Assembly: GCF_024868665.1 (NCBI RefSeq)
Contig: NC_079890.1
Location: 4,068,005-4,132,004 of the forward strand
Origin: Triplophysa rosa
Lineage: Eukaryota > Chordata > Actinopteri > Cypriniformes > Nemacheilidae
Direction: 5' to 3'
DNA: 64,000 nt
Positions within the stretch are counted from its first letter, which is position 1. Every line of letters starts with the position of its first letter. Both the position numbers and the translations under genes were made by a program. Below are positions 11,651 to 22,749 of this stretch, one piece after another. The notes beneath the pieces are model-generated. The model had not been told where the DNA came from. It did not search any database and saw only the letters and a list, made by a program, of their open reading frames with translations.

Positions 11651-12736
11651 CCTGATGGTTCAGGTGAAACATCACCGATGTATTGTCGGTCTTCACATTA
11701 CAGGATCTTACCGGTCTTACAGGACCGGAAAGAAGTACTGTAGCGCTAGAAACACTGCGCGTAGTGTGTGCTCTGAAGCTTGGATCTGCGACCAACGACC
11801 GCAAACTCCCCTCTGGTTCCAAGTAGCTCCCCATCCCGAGAGTGACGCATCGGTCGTGATCAACTCTCGCCGAGAGGGAACAACACCCAGGGGAACTCCC
11901 GCCAATAGAAACTTCCGCTGTCTCCATTGACTCAAGGTTCGTATGCAGTCGCACGAAATCACAATAAGTCGATGACGGTGTCTGGCAGGGCTTAACCCCA
12001 AGCAGTTGTGCCACAACTGGAGTGGTCGGAGGTACAGCAGGCCCAATGGAATCACTACCGTAGCAGCTGCTAGCATGCCCATCATTCTTAGAAGCAACCC
12101 ATTCCGTACAACCATGCCTGTTCAGAAACGCCTGTTTTTTCTGTGGTGTTTCCTGTGGTGAGGTGCTACAGGAACATGAAAATAAGTGTCTTTTAGGTCG
12201 ACACAAACAAACCAGTCGTCTCTCGTCACAGCCCAAAGAACGTCGGCTGTAGGCAGCATGCGAAAGGGCAGTACCTTCAGAAACCGATTCAGACGCCTCA
12301 AATCCAGAACTGGACGGAAACCACCGTCCTTCTTTGGAACGAGAAAATACGTTGAATAAAAGCCGTCCCTTTGAACTAGGGGCTGAACTGCTTCTATGGC
12401 TCCCTTCTCTAACAGGGAACGAATCTCCAGGGAGAGTGCAACAGAATGGGCTGCTTCCCTGACAACAGTGGGAAAAATTCCCGAAAACCTGGGGGGCCGG
12501 CGTTGAAACTGTAGTGTATAACCCCTGCTCATAGTCTTTAGAACCCAGGGGTATGAAATGACATTTCTCCAATATTCCAGCTGTACCGCTGAAAATCGAT
12601 CGACAGCTGGCCCGAGAGGTTCAGGCTCTATGAACGCGGATTTTGGTGGTTGTGGGGGGGCGTTGACCCGCCAGCTGTCGATGAGGTGGACGAAAACCTC
12701 GACCCTGCTCTGCAACCCGAGGCCTCTGAGGACCAC
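11119..12736 (-). pseudogene. DIRS RT/RNase H region with deleted RT core
   Basis: From 12736 the frame reads as a DIRS reverse-transcriptase N-terminus (MSRGYTLQFQRRPPRF, then FLVPKKDGGFRPVLDLRRLN, then CVDLKDTYFHVPVAPHHRK). Near 12130-12160 it jumps directly to sequence normally downstream of the palm (LLRMMGMLAAATVVIPLGLL). The segment with the YxDD catalytic pair is missing, about 450-500 bases by comparison with a usual DIRS RT. RNase H motifs remain: TTDASLSGWGA at about 11850 and, in another frame, VKTDNTSVMFHLNHQGG at about 11690. A frame change separates them. The post-RNase H tail (LLVAPRWPARPW) is at 11119-11421. Reverse transcription by this copy is not possible. Confidence 0.82.
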
Positions 12737-14182
12737 GCGGCTGTGGAGTAGGCTCTTGGTGGAAACGGTGCTCCAGGGTTACATAGCGGCGATGAGCCTG
12801 GGCCATTGGTGCCCGGAAGGTAGAGCTTCTGGGTGCATGTGTAAGCTGACGGGTAGTCTCTGACAGCTTCACTCGCTTCTCTAACAACTCCGGAATATTG
12901 GGTCCAAAGAGATACCCGGGGACAAAAGGAAGGTCTCTCAGAGTTTTTTTACAGTCCTCCGATAGCCGTGCCTGAGCAAGCCATACCTGTCGGCGGGCTG
13001 CCAAAAGCGTGGCCGTAAGGGCACCCAGTTCTCGGGTCACATGCCCCATGGCCATAATAGCCGTCTGCAGGAACTGAGAAACGGAGGGATCTACATCTGC
13101 TGATTCCAACGAACTGGTAGTGGTAAGAAGTAACTGACAGATTGTGTTCTCCGTCCGAGTTATGTAAGCGGTGGAATCATAAGCCTTTTTTAGCAGAGAG
13201 TCCGTGCGACCACACTGTGCACTAGGGCATCGTACATTGCCCCGTAAGGCCTCATCAGTGGACACCACTAAGGCTGCGACAGGCTGTTCTACTTCTGGGG
13301 TGCGCCCAACTCCTATGAAATCAGCTTCCGCCATAGACGCCAAAATGCGAGCAGTTTTAGGCCGTCGTCTATTTGCGCCAGAAGCCGTAAGTGCATTAGA
13401 AAACTCTGCCACAAAATCATTGCATGGTGGCATGGAAAAGGAATTCTCAACCGGGGGCTGTCTGAAAAACACATTAGGCTGAGTCGCCTGAACAGATGTA
13501 TCCAGTCCCAGACGGGCAACTGCCATACGGAGTACAGCTAGTGTATCATCAGAGGTGGCCTGGCTATGCTCCGTCGATCGAACTGATCCCCCACTTGAAA
13601 CCTCAGCCGCTAGAACCTCAGCAAAGACCTCTTGGGGGGAAGGTGGAATGGTCACATCCACATGTTTTCCGCTTGTAGACAGTACATCCAATTCAGCATG
13701 ACGTGAGTGATACAGGGATTCAGCATACTCTTCGTCAATTTTCTGACCTGGGTCGACGCCGGCCCCATCATCCTGCATCGGGTCCACAGGAGCGACAGGG
13801 TGTTGTAATAAATGGAGGAGACGCTTAAGCTCCGTCATTTCCGAAGATAGCACCGCAACCGTCTTACAAAGTGCGGTTTCCTTCTTCTTTGACGGAGGGC
13901 GCTCGTTGTCGCGGACGCGCAACGTTTCTTTATCCGCTGGGCCGCGGGATCCGCCTGTCCAAGATGTACTGTCGAGTTGGGGTCCAACTCGGCGAGACGG
14001 AGCCGCCGTTCCGACAGAGGTAAGAGGCTGCAGTGCACACATGGATCCGTCAGCGCATCCTTAAGGTGCTGAATACCCAGGCAAGATGGGAAGAATTCAT
14101 GACCGTCGTCCGGGAGGAGGTTATTGGGACATAGTTTACACATCAGTGGGAAACCAGTGACAATCGGTCCGTGAGACATCAT
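12621..14182 (-). pseudogene. DIRS Gag-like ORF, one frame change near its start
   Basis: A 473-codon open frame (14042-12621) carries the Gag body (region near LLAARRQVWLAQARLSEDC) and ends overlapping the RT start by about 115 bases. Its expected N-terminus lies in another frame from 14182: it shows C-x2-C, then CLGIQH and C-x2-C, the same Cys/His cluster found at the start of Gag in the copies at 25867-26298 and 56877. The shift falls between about 13980 and 14050. In DIRS elements Gag is thought to package the RNA. The N-terminal cluster may bind zinc or nucleic acid; that is inference. Confidence 0.7.
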
Positions 14183-14598
14183 CTCTCGTAGATGACACCC
14201 TCGGTTGCACCGTAGGGTCGATAAAAGATGAGCAGATCAATAGGCTGGAATAAATTAGAATATGTGTATATGACCGCTGGTAGGACCGAAGCGGCTCGAA
14301 GCAAACGAGGAAAATAACACTTGATACAAACGGCAATGCGGGAATCAATGTTAGCAGGGCACCGCTAACAGTTAGCGCAGAAAAACACTAGCCACCGGGG
14401 TACTGAGAGGCACAGAGTGTAACCAGCAATAAAAACCCACAAAGAGCACAACTCACCAGATGAGAATATAAATCCCCGAACGTTGCAGAAGTGCGCCGAC
14501 ACAGCTTGCGAGGACGAGTCTTCGCTGCTCTGATATGCTGCACTTGCCAGCGCGAATATCAATGACCTATCTCTAACAGGCGAGAAAGCGAAAGAGAA

Positions 14599-14730
14599 AG
14601 AATGCTGAGCGTTACGGCTAATTACACTGACGCTCAGCATGTGTCACCATGTGACTTTGTTGGTATATTTTCTCGACCTATCTGGCTGGCGCTGCGATAA
14701 TCCACTAGTGTTACACTGCCTCTGGCGGTC
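14599..14730. repeat. DIRS right inverted terminal repeat
   Basis: Reverse complement of 9763-9895. It is followed by 14 end-specific bases (AGTAGGAATGAAAC) and AGAAC. On the minus strand this is the 5' end, from which transcription should start. Confidence 0.9.
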
Positions 14731-14815
14731 AGTAGGAATGAAACAGAACAAGGTATTTTGTGAACTCTGCTGTAAAGCAAAAGACATGCCTGCCCCACTC
14801 CCATCTACCACACAC

Positions 14816-16139
14816 TAGTGGTGGGCGATACTGTAAAATTTGGTATCAATCCGATACCAAGTAAATGCAAGGCCAGTATTACCGATATCGATACCGATAC
14901 CAATACTTTTAGAAGCATTCACTTGAACTTACATTTACTTTCCTGTAGCTGAAGTGTCATGATTTATCAGATGAATGCATCATTAATATGCTAAATCTGA
15001 ATGCATTTTCATGACCACTAAAATATTTCGTGATTTGTGCTCTTAATGTGCCTGTAGGCTAATTATTCATGTGCATGTTAAAACACAGGACATATTTTAA
15101 AACAAATAAATATATTTATTTATTACTGTAATAGAATTTGCAAACATGAACTTTGCACCAAATTATTATTGGAAAACAGTAATAATAGATTGACGGGACA
15201 GAAAAACAATATATAACAAAACAATTTCTCCTTATCCTCCCAGTACTACTTCTCTAGCTAATAAGAAAATATTACTGAAGAACAAAGATTTTAAAACTTC
15301 TTTTCCGTTTTTGTTCAGTGTTATATATAGACACACTAATAGAACAAATTAACATGTCTCCCTTTCATTACACTTTTTTAAGTGAATTTATGAACAAAGT
15401 GCACACAATTGTTTGAAAAACAAAGTAAATTAAGTACTTAAATAATAAAGTACTTTAACTCGCAATCTTTGGCTTTTTACCCCCAAAGCCCTACTGCCAG
15501 TGAAAGCAGTGAAATATCTCCACACGATGCTCATCTTCTTTCTCCTCTGCTCAAAGATATTAATATTAACAACATGCGCCACTGCCGTTACGATGAATGG
15601 GGAGGAATGACAGCCTGTGTGCAGGCGCAGTAGATGAGGCGACCTCGAAAAAGGTGATTTTTAGCGCAATTTAAGCTTAGCAAACCTACATGTTTAACTA
15701 TTGATCGGACATATGCTGTTGTTGTGCTTTTTGCCAGCAATTTTAGAAATATCTACCTTCCCCCATTCAAGTAGATAGGCCTGTGGACTTACGTGTGTGA
15801 CGTAAATAGCTGCCCAGAGGCGTTGCAAACATGGCCGCCGAGTGGCACGACTTCCGTAAATGGACTTTGCTCTGCTTGCGCTTGGCGCTGCTGAATGAGT
15901 CACGTGATGGCGGACAACAAAACACAGCAGCGCAGAGAGGAGCAACGTGCGCAAAACTAGGTGTATGGGAAAAAGGTTTTCTATATTACACAATTATTAG
16001 CTACATTAATAAATAAATAAAATCATTAGTAAAAACACATTAGTATCGATATTTTTATGTTAGGATCGATCCTTTTCGATACAACCTCTGTATCGATAGT
16101 GATAGTATCGATACTTCAGGATCGATCCGCCCACCCCTA
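14816..16139. mobile_element. hAT-type MITE in copy A
   Basis: Inverted ends TAGTGGTGGGCGAT and GATCCGCCCACCCCTA, with the 8-bp duplication CCACACAC at 14808-14815 and 16140-16147. Copy B has the empty site (CTACCACACACGAGC near 27820). Subterminal GATACCGATA/TATCGATA motifs recur at both ends. Length 1324 bp; no transposase frame. Confidence 0.9.
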
Positions 16140-16911
16140 CCACACACGAGCAAGAATCGATATGCAGCGTTTGTAAAAGATGGCTTTTCTAGCTGGTCGA
16201 AAGCACTGGAAAAATCAAGTTTAAGCATATTAAAATGTTATAATTTGCTCAAGGAGAGCTGAATTAAAAATGCGTATTGTATGTTACAACAATGCACAAT
16301 GTGCATAATACATTTCTTAAAGAAGCTGTAGAAATATTTTGTTATTTTCTTGTGATTAAGCTCCGTTTTTACTGAAGATTTGACGCAATATGAATTATTC
16401 GTTGGACTTTACCTAACTGATGAATAGGCTAAGAAGATCAAAATGTTTTAAGTTGTTATTTACTGTATGTAGAGTTGAATTTAAACTGGGTTTCTATCTA
16501 AATGATAAGCTTAGGTGTATACAATCTCTATTTCTTAGAAACGATAAATGTGTTTTATAGGATTTGCTTGTAGGTCCAGGCTTCGTTTTAGGAACTGAAG
16601 ATCTGGAACAATGTAATTGTTTGTTCTATTTTAGAACTATTTCAAAGTTATGTTTATTCTTAAATGTATTCTTAAAGCAATGTTATGGCTTAAAAAGGAA
16701 TAGGCCCTCAGTGTAATATTTTTATTAGGCCTCTGTTAAAGATGTTAGTGAATGTTTTCGGAATGTTTTCATAACTCCGTTTCTGTAACCGAAATTATGG
16801 AGCAAAACTAATTATTAGTTGGATTGTAAACAATGGTTGTTGTTAATATTATCATTTGCTAATGGTACACTGAATAAAAAAAAAAAAAATAATAGTGAAG
16901 TGAACATTTAA

Positions 16912-17426
16912 AGGTGCAGTTTGTAACAATTGTGCAGTAAAATATCCAAAGACCACTAGGCCAGTGTTCTATATTTTACTACTTTAGTACTTACAATATC
17001 TCAAATGTTTCCAACTACTTATAAATCATGAGAAAATCGCCATTCTAAACAGTGACACCGGGCTGTGCAGTTGCCTGTCAATGGCGTCATATCCGCGTTC
17101 CCCTTTGTTACCGCCTTTACTGACATAGAAACCGCATGACAGCAGTGTCGTGGACAAATGCGGAAGTAGTGTCTAGCGTCTAGCAAGCCACTAGCTTGTT
17201 TCGAGCAGTCACTTATTTATGGACCACAATTATTCACAACATTTATAAAACTTTACCTCATCCGCTAACATGATTTCTCGTTCCCGTCTGATTGATGGGC
17301 ATCAGCGGTGGAGTTGAAGACAACAGATCCCATCATTCCACGCTCCTTCACAGCGTCATCAAGCTACGCCATTGTTGATGTCTTGATCGCGCGCCCTCTA
17401 GCGGAGATTTTTTACAAACTGCACCT
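16912..17426. mobile_element. TTAA-flanked MITE
   Basis: The ends AGGTGCAGTTTGTAA and TTACAAACTGCACCT are exact inverted repeats, with TTAA at 16908-16911 and 17427-17430. Length 515 bp and no coding frame. TTAA targets are used by piggyBac and Kolobok enzymes; the AGG start fits Kolobok better than piggyBac (usually CCY). The class is inferred. Absent from copy B, where a larger piece (to 17663) is missing. Confidence 0.82.
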
Positions 17427-17924
17427 TTAAGTGAAAAGGTTTAGTGTGCATTATTTATACAATACAAAATTTACAGAAGCTGTCAAAATGTTTTATACTT
17501 TCTTGTGTATATGCTCCGCTGTAAATTAAGTAATAGACATGATGAATTGTTCGTTGTGAGTTTGAAAAATATTTTAAGTTATAATTTGCTTATGAAAAAA
17601 AATCTTTGGTGACACGCATGTGCGTTTTGGTGGTTGGAGCCTGTGGGGGTGGGGTTTGGGTTCGGGGACGTGGTGATGTGCCGACTCCGAGCACCCTCTG
17701 GCGAAAAAAGAAATCGGCGCCTATGATCTGAAGAACCTTTTTTTCACCACAAAGAACCTTTTGTAAAACAGAAAGGTTCTTTGGATGTTAAAGGCTCTTT
17801 ATGGAACCATTTAGACAAAAACGGTTCTTCTATCGATGGCATTGTGAAGCACCTTTATTTTGAAGAGTGTACAGTTCATACAACATTTACAGTACATCAT
17901 TATTTCTATAGAAATAACATGGAA

Positions 17925-17925
<1 letters not shown>

Positions 17926-17953
<28 letters not shown>
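17926..17953. repeat. (GT)n microsatellite
   Basis: Pure GT run shared with copy B at 28566-28593, so it predates the duplication. Confidence 0.9.
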
Positions 17954-17955
<2 letters not shown>

Positions 17956-18983
17956 CAGTATCTCCATCATGACTCAGCAAAATGTGAATTGAGAGAATAA
18001 ACTGCATTGCCGTTACGTAACATAATATTTTCTACCCATGACCTATAAATTCTGTCTAACTTCCTTGTGAACTTAATCCACAAACATATAATATGACAGC
18101 AGCGCGAAGCAGGTTTAGGCTTCTCCCCCTAGTCTTGACCTTTGTCCCTGCACACTCTTGTATACAGTACACAATACACCCCCTCCCCTTACCGTCACTT
18201 CCTGTAAATGCTATCACCTGCGTGTTCAGAAACCATTGTGACACATTATGAGTTCATAACTAGAAGTATTATTCCTATAATGTAGGGCAGATATGCTTAT
18301 AAAACAACAATAAACATAGCCTGGTGTACTTTCAGTGTGCTGCACATTTCTTTGAATCTAATGTTTGGAAAAGGAGACACTGTCCTTCTCAAGATGCCAT
18401 CAGACCATGCATTATGAAACAAATATACAAGCTGATTAAACATTTTCACACCACAAACGTGTGGAGTCAAGGGAAAGTAATGTGAGATGATGTTTTTCGC
18501 AACTTATTTCCCTGATGCATTCAGTGTTTATTGATTTGTTTAATTTGCATTTCAGGGCAAAGAGAGTTTTTCATACGCGGTTCATTCACTGATGGCTTCA
18601 CGTCCTCTCTTTGAGCTGCTAGTGAAGACATCATTTACTGAATGTAAGAATCACCTCCTTAACCAGTGTCCTTTCCTTATCTTAACTGAAAACAGGCTTT
18701 AAACATCATACATTTGCCTCATAAGAAAATTGCTGAATGAATTATATTTTAGAAACCGACAGATTTTCAGACTACATAATGGATATCACAAAGTTCTCTC
18801 TCTCTCTCTCACACTCTGTTTGTCTCTGTGTCTCTCTGTGTCTCCCAGGCCGTTCACCTCATGAGAGCTGTATTTTTTATTGCTACTGTTAAACTGTTTG
18901 CTGCACTCTGTCTTAGCTCATTATTAACCTGTCATACTTTAATCTGATTCATTCTAGCTTGCAGAAATGTCACGAAAATTATA

Positions 18984-19054
18984 ACACACACACTCACACA
19001 CACGCACGCACACGCACACGCACACACACACGCACGCACGCACGCACGCACACG

Positions 19055-19109
<55 letters not shown>

Positions 19110-19152
19110 GCGCACGCACGCACACGCTCGCACACGCACGCACGCACACACA
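18984..19152. repeat. (CA)n/(CACG)n microsatellite
   Basis: CA and CACGCA repeats of about 170 bases. Open frames read through it (Cys/Val or His/Thr runs) are artefacts. The homologous run in copy B was invaded by the element at 29300-29572. Confidence 0.95.
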
Positions 19153-19283
19153 GAATCTGATTACAGAACAGGCGGCTGGCCACGTGGGTGTTTTCCGCCT
19201 TGTGTAACACACACCACTTCACCTGTACTGTTACCATAGCGATTGCACAGAGCGTATTTGCGTACTTTATTGCTTGGGGAGTG

Positions 19284-19285
<2 letters not shown>

Positions 19286-19334
<49 letters not shown>
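19286..19334. repeat. (GA)n microsatellite
   Basis: Pure purine GA run directly upstream of the TATA-like box at 19338. Confidence 0.95.
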
Positions 19335-19337
<3 letters not shown>

Positions 19338-19339
<2 letters not shown>

Positions 19340-19478
19340 TAAAGATAGAGTAAAAAGACGATCACATGCAGGTTTATGTATGTGTTGCCGGTTGTCTTGT
19401 GTGTAAAGTACCGGTGTTTGGATGATATTGAAGGGAAGCATGAGAAGCTGACACAGATCTGCTCCAGCTAAGACCCAG
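19338..19478 (+). promoter_or_regulatory. Candidate TATA promoter and non-coding first exon
   Basis: TATAAAG at 19338-19344 follows a GA tract. A start about 30 bases downstream (~19368) would give a transcript with no long frame that reaches CAG|GTGAGT at 19478/19479, a strong splice-donor match. The layout suits a 5'-untranslated first exon. The abca7-like coding exon begins 24 kb downstream on the same strand, so it could be a distant first exon of that gene or of a separate transcript. No initiator or acceptor pairing can be proven here. Confidence 0.35.
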
Positions 19479-19479
19479 G

Positions 19480-21490
19480 TGAGTGTTGAGTTCCTGAAGT
19501 TTCCGCCTCCTGAGATGGGATGTGTATCTCATTACTGTACACGCCGCGTTTGGATGCCTGTAAAACAGAGTTTTTACATTTATTAGTCTATTTAATTTGT
19601 TGGTGAACACACAAACATCACAGAGCTGACAAAGCACTTTACCTCATCTCAAAAACGGGTCTTGTAATGCTATTTAAAAGGCTTTAACATAATATTTATT
19701 TGTAATTTATTTTCATTCTGAAAGTATGGGACACAGTTTAAACAATAATGTACACTATGCACATAAATGGCATTTGAAAAGTAACAAAATACAAGCTATT
19801 AAAAAGGTCTTCCATAAAATGTTTTTCATAAAAATCAACCTCTGGGGCATATACTGTATATGTGCCTGTCGTTGAAGCAACAAATGTGTGTTGATATTTT
19901 ATTGACTTCAAATATTATGTATTTATATAAAAATGTATTTAATCACACAGCTCTGTCTGGCTAGGAAGTGACATTGAACCTGGGTTTCTGGGTTGATTGA
20001 TGTTTGCTTCTTTAACATATGTCAATACATTCAGAGAGATTATGCAAAACTATGAAAAGTATGTTGTTTATCTAACACAGGAGATGTGGGTTAAAGGAAA
20101 TCACAAAATAGATATGAACAGATCTGACTGTTTCTACTATCTCCATCTGTCATTATTAATGTTAAGTACTGATGTGAGTGAAACGTTTGGCCATTTCACA
20201 CTTGAAATAGTTAACCCAGGGTTATTCTTAAACCTGAGGAAGTTTAATTCTGGGTTCTTGTTTCATACTTTTAATACTTAACCTGGATTAGTTACACAAT
20301 GTAACACATTTTTTGCTACTTATTAAAAGTTGTGTTTCGCTTTCATTTTTTATGTTTCTTCATGATGTTTAACGTGCTGAATGTGAAAATCACTCACATT
20401 GTTTTTCTTCCAATCGACGGTATTCACAAAAAAACAAAAAAATATTTTCACACATTTATACATTATACATATTATTACTCATACTCAGAAATTACAAGGT
20501 ACTGGCATAACACTGAGCTCTAAACAACAGTTTAACATAACAGTTACTATTGAGTAGTCTTCAAAACTTCAGAAGTGTACATTTGATCGTTTTTGTCTTC
20601 AGACTTAATCACCCATCACCGCTTTCATCCCACCTTCCCTGTGCTATACAGACATTTCTAGAATCTTCTGACAGTGACAATTGAAAAATAATTTTTAAAA
20701 TGTCAAAATTTGTACAGTTTTTGTTTATTTGCAATATACCGATATATTGGAGCACACAGCCATAGAATATATAGTGTAGGATCTAATGATCTTTCGAAAA
20801 AGTGGACTGTGGAGACTTTTATTGATTCACAATATAATAGCATCATATCACAAACCCCTATATAATACACACGTTTAAAATAATGTTGTGTGAACGTCTG
20901 TACTAACGTGGTATACTGTAGTGTAGACATTTAATGTCTAAGAGTAAATTAGTCTAGATATGTAATGTAGTATGTGTCTAGATATAACATAAATGAAAGT
21001 GACTGGAAAGTGAAGTAGCTTAGAGAGCAGAAAACAAAATTTCCGAGATAAAATATTATACAGTATATGCATTAAAATAGAAAAGTATAACGTGACATAA
21101 GCGTCCAAATGGTTTTAGGAGCTCTGCATATATTTGTGTAAATTCAAGCAATTTCAAACAGGCAAGAGTATTTCATGTCTATTTATAAACACGGCTATGA
21201 TTCGTCTGCCTTGATGGATGTTTGCTTGCTTTGCATGTGGCAATACATTCAGAGAGAATATGCAAAAATGTGAAGTATTAATTCCATCACACGAGTTCAG
21301 AGGGACCAAGAGTAATGTAAACTGATGAAGTGAGCCGACTCTCTGTTCTGGCTCTTGTGTTTGTTATCGTTATTAATACTGAACATAAGACAGAACTTGG
21401 TAGAATTGCATCAGCCGATCATAAGTTCTTAAAATGAGAAGTATTTACACTTGGGGCTTAATTAGTATTGAACAGTTTAAGAGCAAGTAG
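19480..21490. other. AT-rich gene-free stretch
   Basis: No gene seen. A 16-base phrase around 20025-20045 (CATTCAGAGAGATTATG) recurs at 21248-21264, with related surroundings (TTGATTGATGTTTGCTTC against TTGATGGATGTTTGCTTG), a hint of an old local duplication about 1.2 kb apart. Confidence 0.45.
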
Positions 21491-21497
21491 CTCTTAA

Positions 21498-21820
21498 AGG
21501 GATAGTTCACTCAAAAATAAAACTTCTGTCATCATTTACTCACCCTCAGGCTGTTCCAAACCTGTGTAAATTTCTGCTGAACACAAAGGAAGATATTTGG
21601 AAGAATGTCAGTGACTAAACAGATCTCATCCCCCATTTTCTGACATAGTAGGGGAAAAAATACTATGGGAGTCAATGGGGGATGAGATCTGTTTGCTTAC
21701 TGACATTCTTCTAAATATTTTCCTTTGGGTTCAGCAGAACAGAGACATTTATACAGGTTTGGAATAAACTGAGGGTGAGTAAATGATGATAGAATTTTCA
21801 TTTTTGGGTAAACTTTCCCT
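21498..21820. mobile_element. Angel-like TTAA MITE
   Basis: Begins AGGGATAGTTCACTC and ends with the inverted partner, flanked by TTAA at 21494-21497 and 21821-21824. The CATCATTTACTCACCCTCA block near the left end has its complement near the right end, so the whole 323 bp can fold. The family is very common in cyprinids; the name Angel is from memory. A second copy is at 52700-53000. Confidence 0.8.
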
Positions 21821-21826
21821 TTAAGC

Positions 21827-22741
21827 CACGGCTCTAGACTGCGACCAAATGGTCAAATTTTGCGACTATATTTCCTGCCGGTGCGACCAGCTTTTCTCTA
21901 TGGTCACACTGGTGCGACTGCCAAACTGATCAATATATATATCATTTTCGCGCATTATAAATTTAATAAATATTGCGCAATCGGCGCCTCCAGTCATTTC
22001 ATTTCACCTCCTTCAGCCATTCGCTGATCTAAAAATGCCCCCGTCCCACAAAGGCGTAATGGGCAGGTAAGAGGCGCATTCAATGCATCGACTTCTGAAG
22101 AGAAGGACCGACAGAGCAGACGAGTGAGCGCTAAAATGCAACTAAAATCGCAAGAGCGATTAGAGCAAACTACTAAACTGAGTTCGTTCACGTTTTCTTA
22201 CTCTGAAACTGACATATAAACACAAAATTACATCAGAATTCCCATATTAGCAAGCATCCTTGTAAAAGCAGTCGTGTTTCGTGAACATAGTTGGGAAATA
22301 AAACGCATGTGTCACAGTACTAGATCCGTATATCCAAATCCTGGCACTTAAAGGGGCAGCAGCATAATAAAGATCTTATGTTCATTGAACAACAAAGGAT
22401 GTGCCCAAAAACATTTACTGATATTAAAGGAATTGTTTTTTCTTATACGAGTTGTTTACAACAGATGAATGAAAATAGTAGCATACAATAATTTAGTTGT
22501 TAAAAATGTGCTTTAAATATGGTAGTGTTAAAAGAGAGTTTATGTATAAACAATAACGATTTATATTAATTTACAAATCATTATTTATAATGTATAAATG
22601 TATATTTATAAATGTATTAATGTATTAAACACGTTTGGATGTAGTTTGTTTCTCTTTTGTCTTGCCTCACCCCACGACTTTGGTGCTACCAAATTAAGGG
22701 CTGTTGCCAATAGCTGTCTTAAATGTTAGTCTAGAGTCCTG
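21827..22741. mobile_element. hAT-type MITE inserted at the end of the Angel-like MITE
   Basis: Ends CACGGCTCTAGACT and AGTCTAGAGTCCTG are inverted repeats. The 8-bp duplication CTTTAAGC lies at 21819-21826 and 22742-22749, and its first bases are the last bases of the Angel-like element plus its TTAA. Length 915 bp with no transposase frame. Confidence 0.88.
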
Positions 22742-22749
22742 CTTTAAGC

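Larger units (their letters stand above)
9723..14749 (-). mobile_element. DIRS-type tyrosine-recombinase retrotransposon, RT-deleted
   Basis: A 5-kb element on the minus strand with the DIRS order gag, RT/RNase H, tyrosine recombinase. It has inverted terminal repeats (9763-9895 and 14599-14730) and an internal complementary region near its 3' end (9937-10035). The pentamer AGAAC stands at 9718-9722 and again at 14745-14749. It interrupts the hAT-like exon; copy B (27747-27770) shows the uninterrupted sequence. Gag and recombinase frames are long and open, but the RT has lost its catalytic core, so this copy could move only with help from an intact relative. The ends differ from those of the other DIRS copies in the window, so it is a separate family. 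Confidence 0.92.
9543..19210 (+). repeat. Duplicated block, copy A
   Basis: Matches copy B (26639-29699) in the same orientation over several colinear blocks. 9543-9717 pairs with 26639-26813, 14750-14815 with about 27747-27828, 16140-16355 with about 27821-28035, and 16620-16885 with about 28036-28298. 17664-18444 pairs with 28304-29080, 18870-18985 with 29081-29192, and 19152-19210 with 29640-29699. The long block at 17664 is nearly identical. Insertions in one copy are absent from the other. The size difference comes from the DIRS, two MITEs and deletions in copy B of about 265 bp (16355-16620) and 425 bp (18445-18869). Confidence 0.9.

Noticed and set aside
16912..17426. piggyBac MITE
   Set aside because: The TTAA target fits, but the ends start AGG rather than CCY, so Kolobok-like is preferred and the class left open.
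18932..19441. Long Cys/Val- and His/Thr-rich frames
   Set aside because: They are translations of (CA)n and (GA)n microsatellites; the same applies at 23766-24280 and 29138-29910.
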